A stretch of DNA of 64,000 nucleotides from Mangifera indica (lineage: Eukaryota; Streptophyta; Magnoliopsida; Sapindales; Anacardiaceae), in contig NC_058150.1 of assembly GCF_011075055.1 (NCBI RefSeq), positions 868,001 through 932,000 on the forward strand. The letters run 5' to 3'. The position numbers were made by a program, and so were the translations under genes. The notes below the pieces were generated by a model. It was not told the origin of the DNA, made no database searches, and saw nothing but the letters and a program-made list of their open reading frames with translations. Positions 1 through 10,158 of the stretch are shown here, piece after piece. Each line of letters opens with the position of its first letter. Within the stretch, counting starts at the first letter, position 1.

Positions 1-89
1 TTCAAAAAAAGTTACTGTTCATACAAGATTCAAACATGGACTAAATTAGATCACAAAGAAGAAAGAAAGAGGGTGCAAATCAACGTTAC

Positions 90-522
90 CGCTGAAGGCT
101 ATGCCAGAAGAGGCCACAACACAGGTTTGAATGACTGTATTCTCCTGCCTGGTAAAGGGTTGTTTTAAAAGACTAAATTTTTCAAGAAATTTAGTCCAAG
201 TCTTGACAAAAAAGAACCCCAGAAGGCCAGCAGAGACATTGAGAGAAGGAATAATGCCAGTAGTGAGATTCAACTTCATTACAATGAAGCTGAAAAGTAT
301 ACTCAACACAAAGCTCACTACAAAGGCTCTCATTGTCAACTGTCCCCTCCAAGAAGGAATCGGCTTGTTCTCAAAAGCTTTCTCTACTGAAAACACCTCA
401 GCTTCTCCTCCTTTTTCTCCCTCTCGCTGCTCCTTCTTCTCCTTCTTATCATAACCCTCTTCTGAGTTGAAAGCATTCTCAACTTCTGCTTCCTCCTCAT
501 CTCTCCTCCTGTGTTGATCCAT
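90..522 (-). CDS. YSL-type metal-nicotianamine transporter, first exon (partial)
   Basis: Members of the yellow stripe-like (OPT) family move metal-nicotianamine chelates across membranes. The exon starts at an ATG at 520-522 and encodes an acidic, charged N-terminal tail (~55 residues), then [14 protein letters not shown] and a run of membrane segments. The family signatures [20 protein letters not shown] and [20 protein letters not shown] are present. It ends at SGIAFSG with a GT donor at 88-89 (minus strand); the next residues read as intron. The remaining exons lie left of the window. The wording of the conserved block resembles YSL7 more than YSL1-3, as far as I recall; the clade assignment is inference, the family is secure. 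The tail is longer and more Glu/Lys-rich than I expect for the family. Confidence 0.9.
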
Positions 523-3215
523 TTTTGGCCTGAGAAAAAGAAACTCCTACGAATATTTGATAAGGAAATATTTGAAAATACAATAAAAATGAACCTTTTT
601 CTGTAGGCAATAAAGAAGGTCGTTGGCCTTTATAACAAATTACAAGGTTAGAAAGCAATGTTATCACCGTTCTCACCTCAAGACCGTGAATCCAGTAGGA
701 AAATTAAGGACATTTTTTAAGTCCTAAAAGTTTACATTTGTTACAATTCGCCCCTTAAAGTTTGATAATGATAGACTTAAAAGTAGTACAAAATTTAAAA
801 ATATTTATGGGAATATCATTAAAATAATAAAAAGGATTAGCCGTAGAGAGAAAGTGTAATAATAAATAAATATTTATAAAATTCTCCACCGTTTAAGATT
901 TCTCGTATTTAAAAATATTTTATTATTAATAATAAAGAATTATCATTAAAATATATTATTTTATTTAAATATAAGACATAAATCAATTGATAAATTAAAA
1001 ATTAAATTCAATTAGAAAATAATTTAATTTTATATTTAATCTTAATTAATTTAAATTTAAATATTTAGACTCGCTTAAACTTAGCTTAAACTTAACTTTT
1101 TTTACGAAAATTGATTTAATCTTTGACTTAAATTTAACTTATTCAATTTTGAATAATTTGAATTATTCAAAATTGAATCTAATTTTATATATATGTGTGT
1201 GTAAGAGAGAGAGAAAGAGAGAATTGTTTTTTTTAATAACTTATTATTGACCAAAAGAGTCTTCATTTTTATTTTAAATTAAGAAAAATAATTAATTAGA
1301 TAGAGATAAGAGTGTGAACCAAACGGAAAGTTGACATGCAAGACTTGATTGGCGCCAGACTGGCAACCGGTCTTTTAATGGGACTTGATTGATACTTTTC
1401 TATTTTGATGGACGTCTCTTTGGTTGACTACTAAATACCATGCATTTTTCCACAATTAATCAACGAAATTGCTTTCACACCTCTAAATTTTCATGTTTGG
1501 CCAAAACATTCCCATCATTAGTTTAAAAAATCTAGGCTTTCACCTATCATCCCCGTATGTTTGTAAATTTCATCAAGTAAGAGAATAAAAAAATTATTAA
1601 ACTTTTTTTTTTCCTCTATTTTTCTTTTCAAAACAAGATATGTTTGTGGGTGGATTGTAATTTTCAAAAATATTATATTATTAATAAAAGTTTTAGGGAT
1701 TTTTAAATATAAAAGAAATTCGGGGTGTTTTAAAATTTTTAAAATTTTAATATACACCTTAATAGTTTTAAAAATGATAAATTACTCTTTTAACGAACTG
1801 AACAAAACATAATATTATAAGATTAGTTAGAGTTTTAATAATTTTTAAGAGTTTAAGTGGTAAATTTAATTTAATAAAAATATAATGATAATTTTTAGAA
1901 ATTTAAAGAGTGGGAAAACAATTTTGAGTCTTTGATAACGGCAAAATTAATGGCATCCCAAATAAAGAAAATAGAAGTTGCATGGAAATAGAGGTCTGTG
2001 TTTTTTTTTTTCTAATATTCAAAAGTGAACATTGACTTTTACCGGAGTGGTAGTGTGAAATAAAAGGTCTTAAAAGAGATTTCATGGTAGTTCGAATAGT
2101 TAAACAAAAGGGATCTTTTAAAATGTTTGTGTTCGGTTAATATAATCATTCTCTTGTATAAAAAAATTTAGACTGATGTTTTTTAAAAATAAGTAATATA
2201 TATTGACAATTTTGATCATCTCTGTAATTTGTAATAAACCATAATAGAGATTAATTTTAATAATGACAAAATTAATGACATCCCAGATAAAAAATATAAA
2301 GTAATTATAAGGATTCTTGATCATATAATGGATAGTAATTGCATACCTAATTTAATTTTAAAAAATATACCAATTTGTATAATTATTTTTATTAATACAT
2401 ATTTTATTATATTAATTTTTAATATATTTTAAAATATATATTATTTTTTGTCTGTATTATATGATATGTGTGGTCGTAATGACTATATTTTCCACCATTA
2501 GTTAATGCACTGCCTTCACGCCTCTAAATGGATCAGCTTTTCATTTCCATGTTTCCCAAACCACCCCAACATTTTCTGAAATGTCAATATGCAGATTTAA
2601 AGTTTTAAAAATTTATATTTTCACCCATTATCCATTTCTAATAGTATATTGTTAAATAAAAAGACAAGAAATTCACTAAGTATAAATTTTTCTAGTCTAT
2701 TACAGATCTTTTGAAATTTTTAAGATGTCAATAAAAGATTTTTGGGGTTTTTTAAAAATATAAAAAAAGTAGGAAGTATTTTTGAAAATTTTAAAATTTT
2801 AATGTCTCTTGATAGTTTAAATTATATTTATAAAGAATTAAACAAACTATAATTTATTAAAATTTTGATATTTTTAAAAGTCTAAATAATAATTTTTTTT
2901 AATTTTATCTTTATATTAAATATTAATATCAATTTTAAATCAAACAAAAATTCCTAATTGTTTTGAATTGTGATTAAACCAAGTGAGTAGACTTAGGATA
3001 TGGCCCAATTGTCCGTTCACTTCTGGTCTGTGAGACCTGTTAACATTTATTTTAAGGTTTTATATAGGTAATAAAAACTCGAATTTCTTTATAAAAAATC
3101 TAATACTATATCAGTTAAAACGTAATTTGGATGAGAAAACATTAAAACTAATTGTAATTTTTCACTCATTTTGAAATAGAAATATTATTTAAAAAAGAAG
3201 AAAACAAAGAAGAAA
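523..3215. other. AT-rich intergenic DNA with decayed repeats
   Basis: I see no gene here. The stretch is strongly AT-rich, with a short GT/GA simple repeat near 1190-1225. Two blocks, about 1477-1760 and 2513-2830, share phrases (a 'cctctaaat' start, then 'tttcaccyatyatcc') and look like decayed copies of one repeat. Two shorter blocks at about 1935-1975 and 2240-2310 resemble, in plus orientation, the upstream region of the small-peptide genes that begin at 3.3 kb. Confidence 0.5.
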
Positions 3216-3297
3216 TTAAAGATATAAAATCTTATTCATAAGATAAAAGATTGGACGTAGGATCCAAATCTTATTGAAGATGAAAAACATGCAACAG

Positions 3298-3484
3298 TCA
3301 ATTTTGTGGAGGAACATCGCAACACTCAATTGGCAGTAGTGGGCAAGGGCACTGCACTTTATCCAGATGAGCAGAAGCAAACTGGTCTCTAACACCGTCA
3401 ACAAAAGATGGCATGGCAGTCAAAACCATCACCATTATCATCACAAGCACAACCTTTCACTGCAACTTCGAACATTTTCTCCAT
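3298..3484 (-). pseudogene. Small secreted Cys-rich peptide, copy A (frameshifted)
   Basis: This matches the intact peptide gene at 8926-9111 nearly base for base, but has one extra base in a short homopolymer at about 3454-3457 (minus strand GTGAAAGG against GTGAAGG). The first ten codons read MEKMFEVAVK, then the frame shifts. The length of 187 nt is one more than the 186 nt of the intact copy. Beyond the shift the old frame still encodes the hydrophobic core, the VRDQFASA region and a CPCP...CC...VPPQN tail, so the loss looks recent. TATA box at 3536-3542. Start at an internal Met could give a shortened signal sequence, so some function is not excluded. Family not recognised. Confidence 0.75.
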
Positions 3485-3599
3485 TTCTGTTCAGCTTTCT
3501 ATGCAATGCTTCAACTGTCTGCAGAGTTCTGCTTCTTATATAGAAGAAAGACTATCTCTTGAAATGCATTTTAAATGTGACAGATTATGTAACTGATTT

Positions 3600-4066
3600 T
3601 CTTTATTTGGGATGTCATTAATTTGGTCATTATCAAAATTTAATCTCTATTAATATAACTCCCTTGCATAGTCTCTGAAATTTATGTGTCTTCAACTTTT
3701 AATTGAAGGGTAAAATGGTAATTCTCTATAACAAGGGGCTTATGAACCATTTCATGGTGAGGGCATATGGGTCTTTTACTGTTCAAATATTTTCTCTTAT
3801 GTTCTTTAATTTTTTTTGCATGTTATATATATGGTAATTCTCTCTATATATATATTATATATGCATGCCCAGTGCTGATAAGAAGACGTTGAAACTAATT
3901 GAAATTTTTCACAAGAAATAACAATTTTCTATGAAAATCTTATTTAAAAAAAAAAAAAAAACTGTAAGATTAAGATGAAATCTTATTTATTAGATAAACA
4001 GGTAGAATAAAATTGGACAGAGAATGCAAAATCTTATTAAACACGAAGCATTACAAGAGTTAAATC
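3600..4066. other. Intergenic, upstream of peptide copy A and 3' side of copy B
   Basis: No gene seen. 3590-3790 is the promoter-distal flank of copy A and is nearly identical to the flank of copy C at 6355-6550. A short AT/TA tract lies near 3830-3865 and an A-run near 3948-3960. Confidence 0.5.
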
Positions 4067-4837
4067 TTAACAACACTCGAGTATTTCTGGGCAACGACAG
4101 GTTGGGGGTCCTTGAGCCAAATGAGCAGAAGACGGCTCTTGTCTAGCACCCACAACAGAGGATGGCAAGGGATGACAAAGGGGAGGGGCCGGGAGGGGGT
4201 CTTAATCCCCGTCCCCGTCCCCGTAGGGGATGTCAATTCCCGTCCCCAACCTGTCTCCGACCTGTCCCCACTACGGGATGAAAATGATTCTCCGTCCCCT
4301 CCTTACAAAGAAAAATCTTCTTTCCGTCCCCACGGAAAAAAATCTCTTCCTTGTACCTGCAAAAAAATTGTATATTTTTTATCTTGTAAATACAATATAA
4401 ATATATTAAATAACAAAATTAAACAAAATTAAAATTAATCTACTATTTCAAATATCATAAATATAATATATTAATTCATTTAATATACATCACAAAAACC
4501 TAAATAAATTTAAAAAACATAAATAATTTAAAACTATAAAAATATATTAGTATTTTAAATAAATATATTAATATAAAGGGACGGGGATAGGGGGGGGGGG
4601 GAGGGGACACATGTATCCCCATCCTCGGCCCGTCTCCGATTGTGGAGATTTTTTTCATTTCTATCCCTGTCCCCTTTTCCATTTCTATCGGGGAATCCCC
4701 TCTCTGTTAGGGTCGGAGAGGGTCAGGGCCCCTAAAGTCAGACCCAAATTGCCATCCCTAGATGACATGGCAGCTAACACCATCACCATTATCATAACAA
4801 GCACTAGCTTCACTGCAGCTTTGAACATGTTCTCCAT
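4067..4837 (-). pseudogene. Small secreted Cys-rich peptide, copy B (split by transposon)
   Basis: The start codon at 4835-4837 opens a frame like the intact copies: MENMFKAAVKLVLVMIMVMV, then AAMS. The frame is interrupted at the position of the conserved GATGGCAT by a ~593-bp insertion (4168-4760). Beyond the insertion the old frame resumes with VVGARQEPSSAHLAQ and a CRCPEILECC tail, ending at a TAA at 4067-4069, earlier than the other copies. This copy is the most diverged in the mature region but keeps the CxC...CC pattern. TATA box at 4915-4921. No intron signals that would clearly remove the insertion were found, so I call it a pseudogene. Confidence 0.75.
4168..4760. mobile_element. 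hAT-like non-autonomous element inserted in peptide copy B
   Basis: The ends are inverted: AGGGATGACAA at the left and TTGCCATCCCTA at the right. The insertion is flanked by GATGGCA at 4161-4167 and GATGACAT at 4761-4768. The undisrupted copies carry GATGGCAT at the same place, so an 8-bp target duplication, typical of hAT elements, is well supported. The interior has GC-rich ends built of 'ccccgtcccc' type repeats and an AT-rich middle, with no transposase frame. A relative lies at 51485-51991. Confidence 0.8.
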
Positions 4838-6050
4838 TTCTGTTTAGCTTTCTCTCGAGCCAAGATTCAGAGGAACGCTTTCCAATGGAGGAACTGTTTT
4901 CAGAGTCTTTCTTCTTATATAGAAAGAAAGACTTCTCTTAACATTCGTTTTAAATGTGACAAACATTGAATAGCACACAGACTTGTTTTCTTTATTTGGA
5001 AGGTCATTATTTTATTTTTTTGGTAAGTTAATATATATGGTAATTAATTTTGTCATTACCAAAATTAATCTATCATAGCCTATTCCATTCTGCAATTCCC
5101 TGTGGTGGTAGTAGGGTATAAAAGTCATTTTAACTTTCCAAAATTAAAAAATAAAATAAATATATAAATTTGAATTGATTCAAACTTTTAAATATAAACG
5201 AAAATTCAACCAATACATAATTAAGTTAGTGGCAACTATCTAACCAATTTGTTACATTAAAATTCTTGAATATGACCCTCAAGATCAAATATAAAATACT
5301 AATCGAAGATTGACTAGCATTTTTTTGTTTTGATAATGTATTTTGATTCATTAGAAAACATATTCCCAAAGGAGACAATCCAATGCAATCAATGCTCAGA
5401 TTGATGAACTATTTAAAAGTTCATATCGATAAATAAAAGTCGAACCCGACATAGACCTGGTAAGGTACAATCCAATCTCTCTAACAATATTACATTAATA
5501 TTTAAAATAATTTTATTATAATTCATCAATAAATATATAATTTTAATTGTTTAAATGTAAAAAGGAATTTAGTTTGATACATCACATACTCTATATTGAT
5601 GGATGAGATGCTGGGTTTAACTCCTAACAATTATAAGGCATCGTTAATGTCAACGTATTTGACCGGAGTCAAGCTGCACGCTGAGACAGTTTTAGTGTTT
5701 GGACGAAGGCTGAATCCGATCCACCTGCTCAAACAAAATTTGTACAAACTATTTTCATTTTGCTTAATGGATGGCGGTCCGACTGGTTAGATCGCCCCGT
5801 TAGTACCCAATCATATTAACTTTTTGTTTATTTGTTCTGATTATTAGTGTGCATGGAGATTAATGATGTCATAGTTTGCTCAGTCAGAACGAAGAACTTT
5901 GGTCTGGGTGTAGTAACAATTTATATGTCGAAATCTTATTAAAATAGAAGAAGAAACTGCCAACATAAAATCTTATTTATAAGATAAAATGGTAGAAAAA
6001 GATTGGACACAGAATCCAGAATCTTATTAAAGATGAGAAACATACAACAG
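4838..6050. other. Intergenic, promoter of peptide copy B and 3' flank of copy C
   Basis: 4838-5180 is the promoter flank of copy B, of the same type as the flank of copy D (8390-8570). About 5505-5620 and 5760-5940 match 7690-7800 and 7807-7960, except that 5625-5763 is extra here. Nothing coding is seen in between. Confidence 0.45.
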
Positions 6051-6230
6051 TCAATTTTTATGAGCAAGGCAACACAAAGGTTTAGCTGGGCAAGGACAAG
6101 GCCATAAATCCAGGTGAGCAGAAGCAGACTGGTCTCTAACACCTTCAACAAAAGATGGCATGGCAGTCAAAACCATCACCATTATCATCACAAGCACAAC
6201 CTTCACTGCAACTTTGAACATTTTCTCCAT
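6051..6230 (-). CDS. Small secreted Cys-rich peptide, copy C (59 aa)
   Basis: An intact 59-codon frame. The N-terminus MEKMFKVAVKVVLVMIMVMV plus LTAMPSFVEG is a signal peptide of about 28-30 residues (basic start, hydrophobic core, small residues before the likely cut). The mature part is about 30 residues: VRDQSASAHLDLW, then CPCPAKPLCCLAHKN, with four cysteines as CxC...CC. The translation appears identical to copy D. TATA box at 6282-6288, about 55 bp before the start. AATAAG signals follow the stop. I do not recognise the family. Secretion is inferred from the signal peptide; a defence or signalling role would be guesswork. Confidence 0.7.
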   Translation of the reverse strand: MEKMFKVAVKVVLVMIMVMVLTAMPSFVEGVRDQSASAHLDLWPCPCPAKPLCCLAHKN

Positions 6231-6570
6231 TTCTGTTCAGCTTTCTATGCAATGCTTCAACTGTCTGCAGAGTTCTGCTTCTTATATAGGAGAAAGACTG
6301 TCTCTTGAAATGCATTTTAAATGTGACAGACATTGAATACGGCACAGACTTTTATGTAACTGATTTTCTTTATTTGGGATGTCATTAATTTGGCATTATC
6401 AAAATTTAATCTCTATTAATATAACTCCCTTGTATAGTCTGTGAAATTTATGTGTCTTCAACTTTTAATTGAAGGGTAAAATGGTAATTCTCTATAACAA
6501 GAGGCTTATGAATCATTTCATGGTGAGGGCATATGGGTCTTTCACTGTTCAAATATTTTAATAACCCTAA

Positions 6571-7052
6571 GGGAGCGTTTGGTTTGGATAATGTTTGATT
6601 ACAAAAATAGAAAGATTACATTGAAGATAGATTATTTAGAAGATTACTGGGTATAAATGATTACTATGTTTGATAAAATTTGATAGGTATAAATAATTAT
6701 TGTGTTTGGTTAAAGGTAATAAAAGATTACTAGTAAATTATTTTACTTAAATGTCCTTGAATATAATTATTTTTAAATATTTTTTATATTATTTGTCATA
6801 TTAATTAAAAATAAATTTATTTTTATCTCAAAAAATTAATAAATAATAATATAATTATAATAAACTCAAGATTACTCCAGTAATATTTAAATACCTAAGG
6901 TGAAGGTGGTAATCAGATTACCACCTATATTACCTGTCACATCAGTATTGGTAATAGAAAATTACTGTAATCTTTTATTACTAACAAACCAAATAAGGGA
7001 ATAAAAGATAGATTACCAAGGTAATCTTAAAATCTCTCAATCAAACGCACCC
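6571..7052. mobile_element. Tourist/PIF-Harbinger-like MITE
   Basis: The termini are GGGAGCGTTTGGTTTGG and, inverted at the right, GGGTGCGTTTGATTGAG. The element is ~480 bp, AT-rich and noncoding. It is flanked by TAA (6568-6570) and TCA (7053-7055), a likely decayed 3-bp target duplication. The match to this superfamily rests on terminus style and size only. Confidence 0.6.
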
Positions 7053-7055
7053 TCA

Positions 7056-7695
7056 GTGTAAAAACCTAGGGTATTTCCGTCAATAGAATTTGAGAAAATT
7101 TCACCAATTTCATCTCTTTTCTTTCTGTTAGGGGTTGCTGAATTTTGAGAAATCTTACTGATTTCTTCGGTTTCGAGTGAACTTACATGAGGAATCTTAT
7201 TGTTTTTTAAAGTATTTCTTTACCTTGAAACTCATGTGTTATATTTTTTTGTATAGATAGAAAGGTTCGGACATTTAATCAAGTATTTTTTTTTGTATAG
7301 TTCTTCGTCTTCCACGGCTTCTCCGACTCCGATGGGGGGTCCAAATGGAAGAAAAGAGATCGCCGGAAGGAGAGGATGCTTCGGGAGGGAGAGACCGTCG
7401 GCAATGGAGCCGGAAATGTTGTCGGAGATTTCAAAAAGAAATCCTAGGGTGAAACTGCGATTTTTTAAAACTTAGGCTGGGGAAAAGTTTTAGTTTTTAA
7501 AGTTTAAGGGGGCAAAATAGATTCTATTTAAGTTTATTTTTAATATTATAGCAAAAATGACGATTTTACCCCTACCACCATTAGGATTTGGTTAAATCTA
7601 ACCAGCTATGAGTGGGTATTTGGTGTTTCCATAGTTAAAAGGGGGACTTTTGAGAAATCATCAGACCTTGGGTGGGAAATAGTCGTTTGGCCATA
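7056..7695. repeat. Repeat fragment sharing ends with the 17.75-19.56 kb element
   Basis: The left part carries 'agggtatttccgtcaatag' and the right end 'gggtgggaaatagtcgtttggcc'. Both resemble the two ends of the larger repeat at 17746-19560, read in the opposite direction. A GC-richer patch at 7300-7450 contains an open stretch of ~60 codons, but it has no recognisable motif and I do not call it a gene. Confidence 0.4.
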
Positions 7696-8088
7696 ATTTT
7701 ATTACAATTCATCAATAAATATATAATTTTAATTGTTTAAATGTAAAAATGATTTTAGTTTGATGCATCACATACTCTATATTGATTGACGAGATGCTGG
7801 ATTTAATGGATGGCGGTCCGACTGGTTGGATCGCCCCGTTAGTACCCAGTCATATTAATTTTTTGTTTATTTGTTCTGATTATTCGTATGCATGAAGATT
7901 AATGATGTCATAGTTTGCTCAGTCAGAACGAAGAACTTGGTCTGGGTATAGTAACAATTTATATGTCGAAATCTTATTAAAATAGAAGAAGAAACTGCCA
8001 ACATAAAATCTTATTTATAAGATAAAATGGTAGAAAAAGATTGGACACAGAATCCAGAATCTTATTAAAGATGAGAAACATACAACAG

Positions 8089-8268
8089 TCAATTTTTATG
8101 AGCAAGGCAACACAAAGGTTTAGCTGGGCAAGGACAAGGCCATAAATCCAGGTGAGCAGAAGCAGACTGGTCTCTAACACCTTCAACAAAAGATGGCATG
8201 GCAGTCAAAACCATCACCATTATCATCACAAGCACAACCTTCACTGCAACTTTGAACATTTTCTCCAT
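8089..8268 (-). CDS. Small secreted Cys-rich peptide, copy D (59 aa)
   Basis: An intact frame with the same 59 residues as copy C, including the signal peptide and the CPCPAKPLCC tail. It belongs to a segment (7690-8400) duplicated from, or with, 5505-6350. Upstream of the start, its flank is of the copy B type rather than the copy C type. Its TATA box is changed: the minus strand reads TACATAA (8320-8326) where the other copies have TATATAA, so expression may be weaker. It is head-to-head with copy E across a palindrome. Confidence 0.65.
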   Translation of the reverse strand: MEKMFKVAVKVVLVMIMVMVLTAMPSFVEGVRDQSASAHLDLWPCPCPAKPLCCLAHKN

Positions 8269-8412
8269 TTCTGTTCAGCTTTCTATGCAATGCCTCAACT
8301 GTTTGCAGAGTTTTGCTTCTTATGTAGAAGAAAGACTCTCTCTTGTCATGCATTTTAAATGCGACAGACAATGAATAGCACACAGACTTGTTTTCTTTAT
8401 TTGGGAGGTCAT

Positions 8413-8812
8413 TATTTTGTTATTATTTTTTTTTTTGGGGGGAAGTAAATATATATGGTCATTAATTTTGTCATTACCAAAAATAATCTATCATAATCTA
8501 TCCATACTGCAATTACGTGTGAAGGTAGCAGGGTATAAAAGTCATTTTAACTTCCCAAAATTGAAAAAAGAATTAAATATGAAAAATTAAACATTTGAGT
8601 TTGAGTAAATTCAGACTTTTAAGTACAAAGTGAGGATTTAATATTTTTTTTTTTTCAATTTGGGGAAGTTAAAATGACTTTTATACCCTGCTACCTTCAC
8701 ACGTAATTGCAGTATGGATAGATTATGATAGATTATTTTTGGTGATGACAAAATTAATGACCATATATATTTACTTCCCCCAAAAAAAAAAAATAATAAC
8801 AAAATAATGACC
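8413..8812. repeat. Palindrome between peptide copies D and E
   Basis: About 8413-8570 and 8645-8812 are near-perfect inverted copies (for example 'gcaattacgtgtgaaggtag' and its complement), with a spacer of ~75 bp around 8575-8640. The inverted symmetry continues outward through both promoters into the coding regions 8089-8268 and 8926-9111, apart from a ~30-bp gap in the right arm near 8812-8830. Confidence 0.85.
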
Positions 8813-8867
8813 ATATATATTCATTGTCTGTCACATTTAAAATGCATCACAAGAGGGGTCTTTCTCC

Positions 8868-8874
8868 TATATAA
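8868..8874 (+). promoter_or_regulatory. TATA box of peptide copy E
   Basis: TATATAA within CCTATATAAGAAGC, 52 bp before the start codon. Copies A (3536-3542), B (4915-4921) and C (6282-6288) have the same box at the same place. Confidence 0.7.
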
Positions 8875-8925
8875 GAAGCACAACTCTGCAGACAGTTGAA
8901 GCATTGCATAGAAAGCTGAACAGAA

Positions 8926-9111
8926 ATGGAGAAAATGTTCAAAGTTGCAGTGAAGGTTGTGCTTGTGATGATAATGGTGATGGTTTTGACTGCCATGCCA
9001 TCTTTTGTTGAAGGTGTTAGAGACCAGTTTGCTTCTGCTTATCTGGATCATATTCAGTGTCCTTGCCCTTATGCGCCAGTTGACTGTTGCAACGTTCCTC
9101 CACAAAATTGA
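8926..9111 (+). CDS. Small secreted Cys-rich peptide, copy E (61 aa)
   Basis: The longest intact member. Residues 1-30 form a signal peptide (MEKMFKVAVKVVLVMIMVMV, LTAMPSFVEG). The predicted mature peptide of ~31 residues begins VRDQFASAYLDHIQ and ends CPCPYAPVDCCNVPPQN, with four cysteines. It is in the opposite orientation to all other copies. Its coding and 3' regions are closest to copy A (same VPPQN tail and same downstream text to about 9235), while its upstream arm matches copy D. The TATA box at 8868-8874 sets the start. No intron and no family I can name. Confidence 0.75.
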   Translation: MEKMFKVAVKVVLVMIMVMVLTAMPSFVEGVRDQFASAYLDHIQCPCPYAPVDCCNVPPQN

Positions 9112-9235
9112 CTGTTGTATGTTTTTCATCTTCAATAAGATTTTGGATCCTATGTCCAATCGTTTATCTTATGAATAAGATTTATATTTTTAATTTCTCC
9201 TTTGTTTCCTTTTTTTTTTTAAATAATATTTCGAT

Positions 9236-10158
9236 TTCAAAATGAAGGGAAAATTACAATTAGCTCCAATATTTTCTGATTCAGATTGCATCTTAACCCA
9301 ATCAAAAGTTTACTCCAAATCTTTTTCAATCTTATTCACATTGATAAATCTAATTGAATCGTTACTCAATGCAGTTCAACGTAGACCCAAACCAGTCCTT
9401 AACTAGATCAAAGGCCTGATCCAAGTCTTTCCCAATCTGGTTGAACAGACTGAACAAATTGATACATCAGACATACACACACACACACACACCCCACGCC
9501 CAGTTTGGTTGCAATTGTTCAACACTAACTAGGTGAAGCTAACCAAATGGATTCTTATATTAAGTCCCAACAATTATAAAATTTTTTATTATCCAAAAAC
9601 CTGATTAAATGACCCAACAATTATTTAAAAAAAATTATAATCCAAAATACAAATTAAATATTAAATCTTAACCATTGTAAGAAAGTTTTCAACAATCATA
9701 CATATTGACATCAACAAGACTGAATCATGATCCAATAAAATTTGTTTGGATCAACCGTGGTTCAAAGCAATCCAATAACAAACCCTAAATCAAAATTGAC
9801 CTGAACTAGCCTGGCCATTGGCTCTGGTGGAACCGCCTTGAAACAAATGAAGTGTAAAATGAGTAGAAATGACTCTAAAATTATAAAATTTTCAACAGAA
9901 ATGAACACAGATATTTACAGCATCAAAAAGAGTGTAAAATCAGTATCTTCACTACACACCATTTACACAGTTTTAAAGCTAAAACATACACAAATGGAGC
10001 CAAAGTTCCAAAGTTCGAAGAAAAAGGTAAAAAATATGGAAGGAACAAGATCACCCAATTCAGCTTTCCTAACAGAGGTTAGCTTAGCTAGCTTCTAATC
10101 TGGATATTACTGTAACATTGATGCTACTTCATAGATCGACTATAGAAATTGAGGAAGT
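9236..10158. other. Intergenic between peptide cluster and DUF789 gene
   Basis: A (CA)n run lies at about 9474-9492. 9838-10098 is open for ~86 codons, but the product is low-complexity and Lys/Ser-rich with no motif, so I do not call it. The right part probably includes 3' untranslated sequence of the DUF789 gene. Confidence 0.4.
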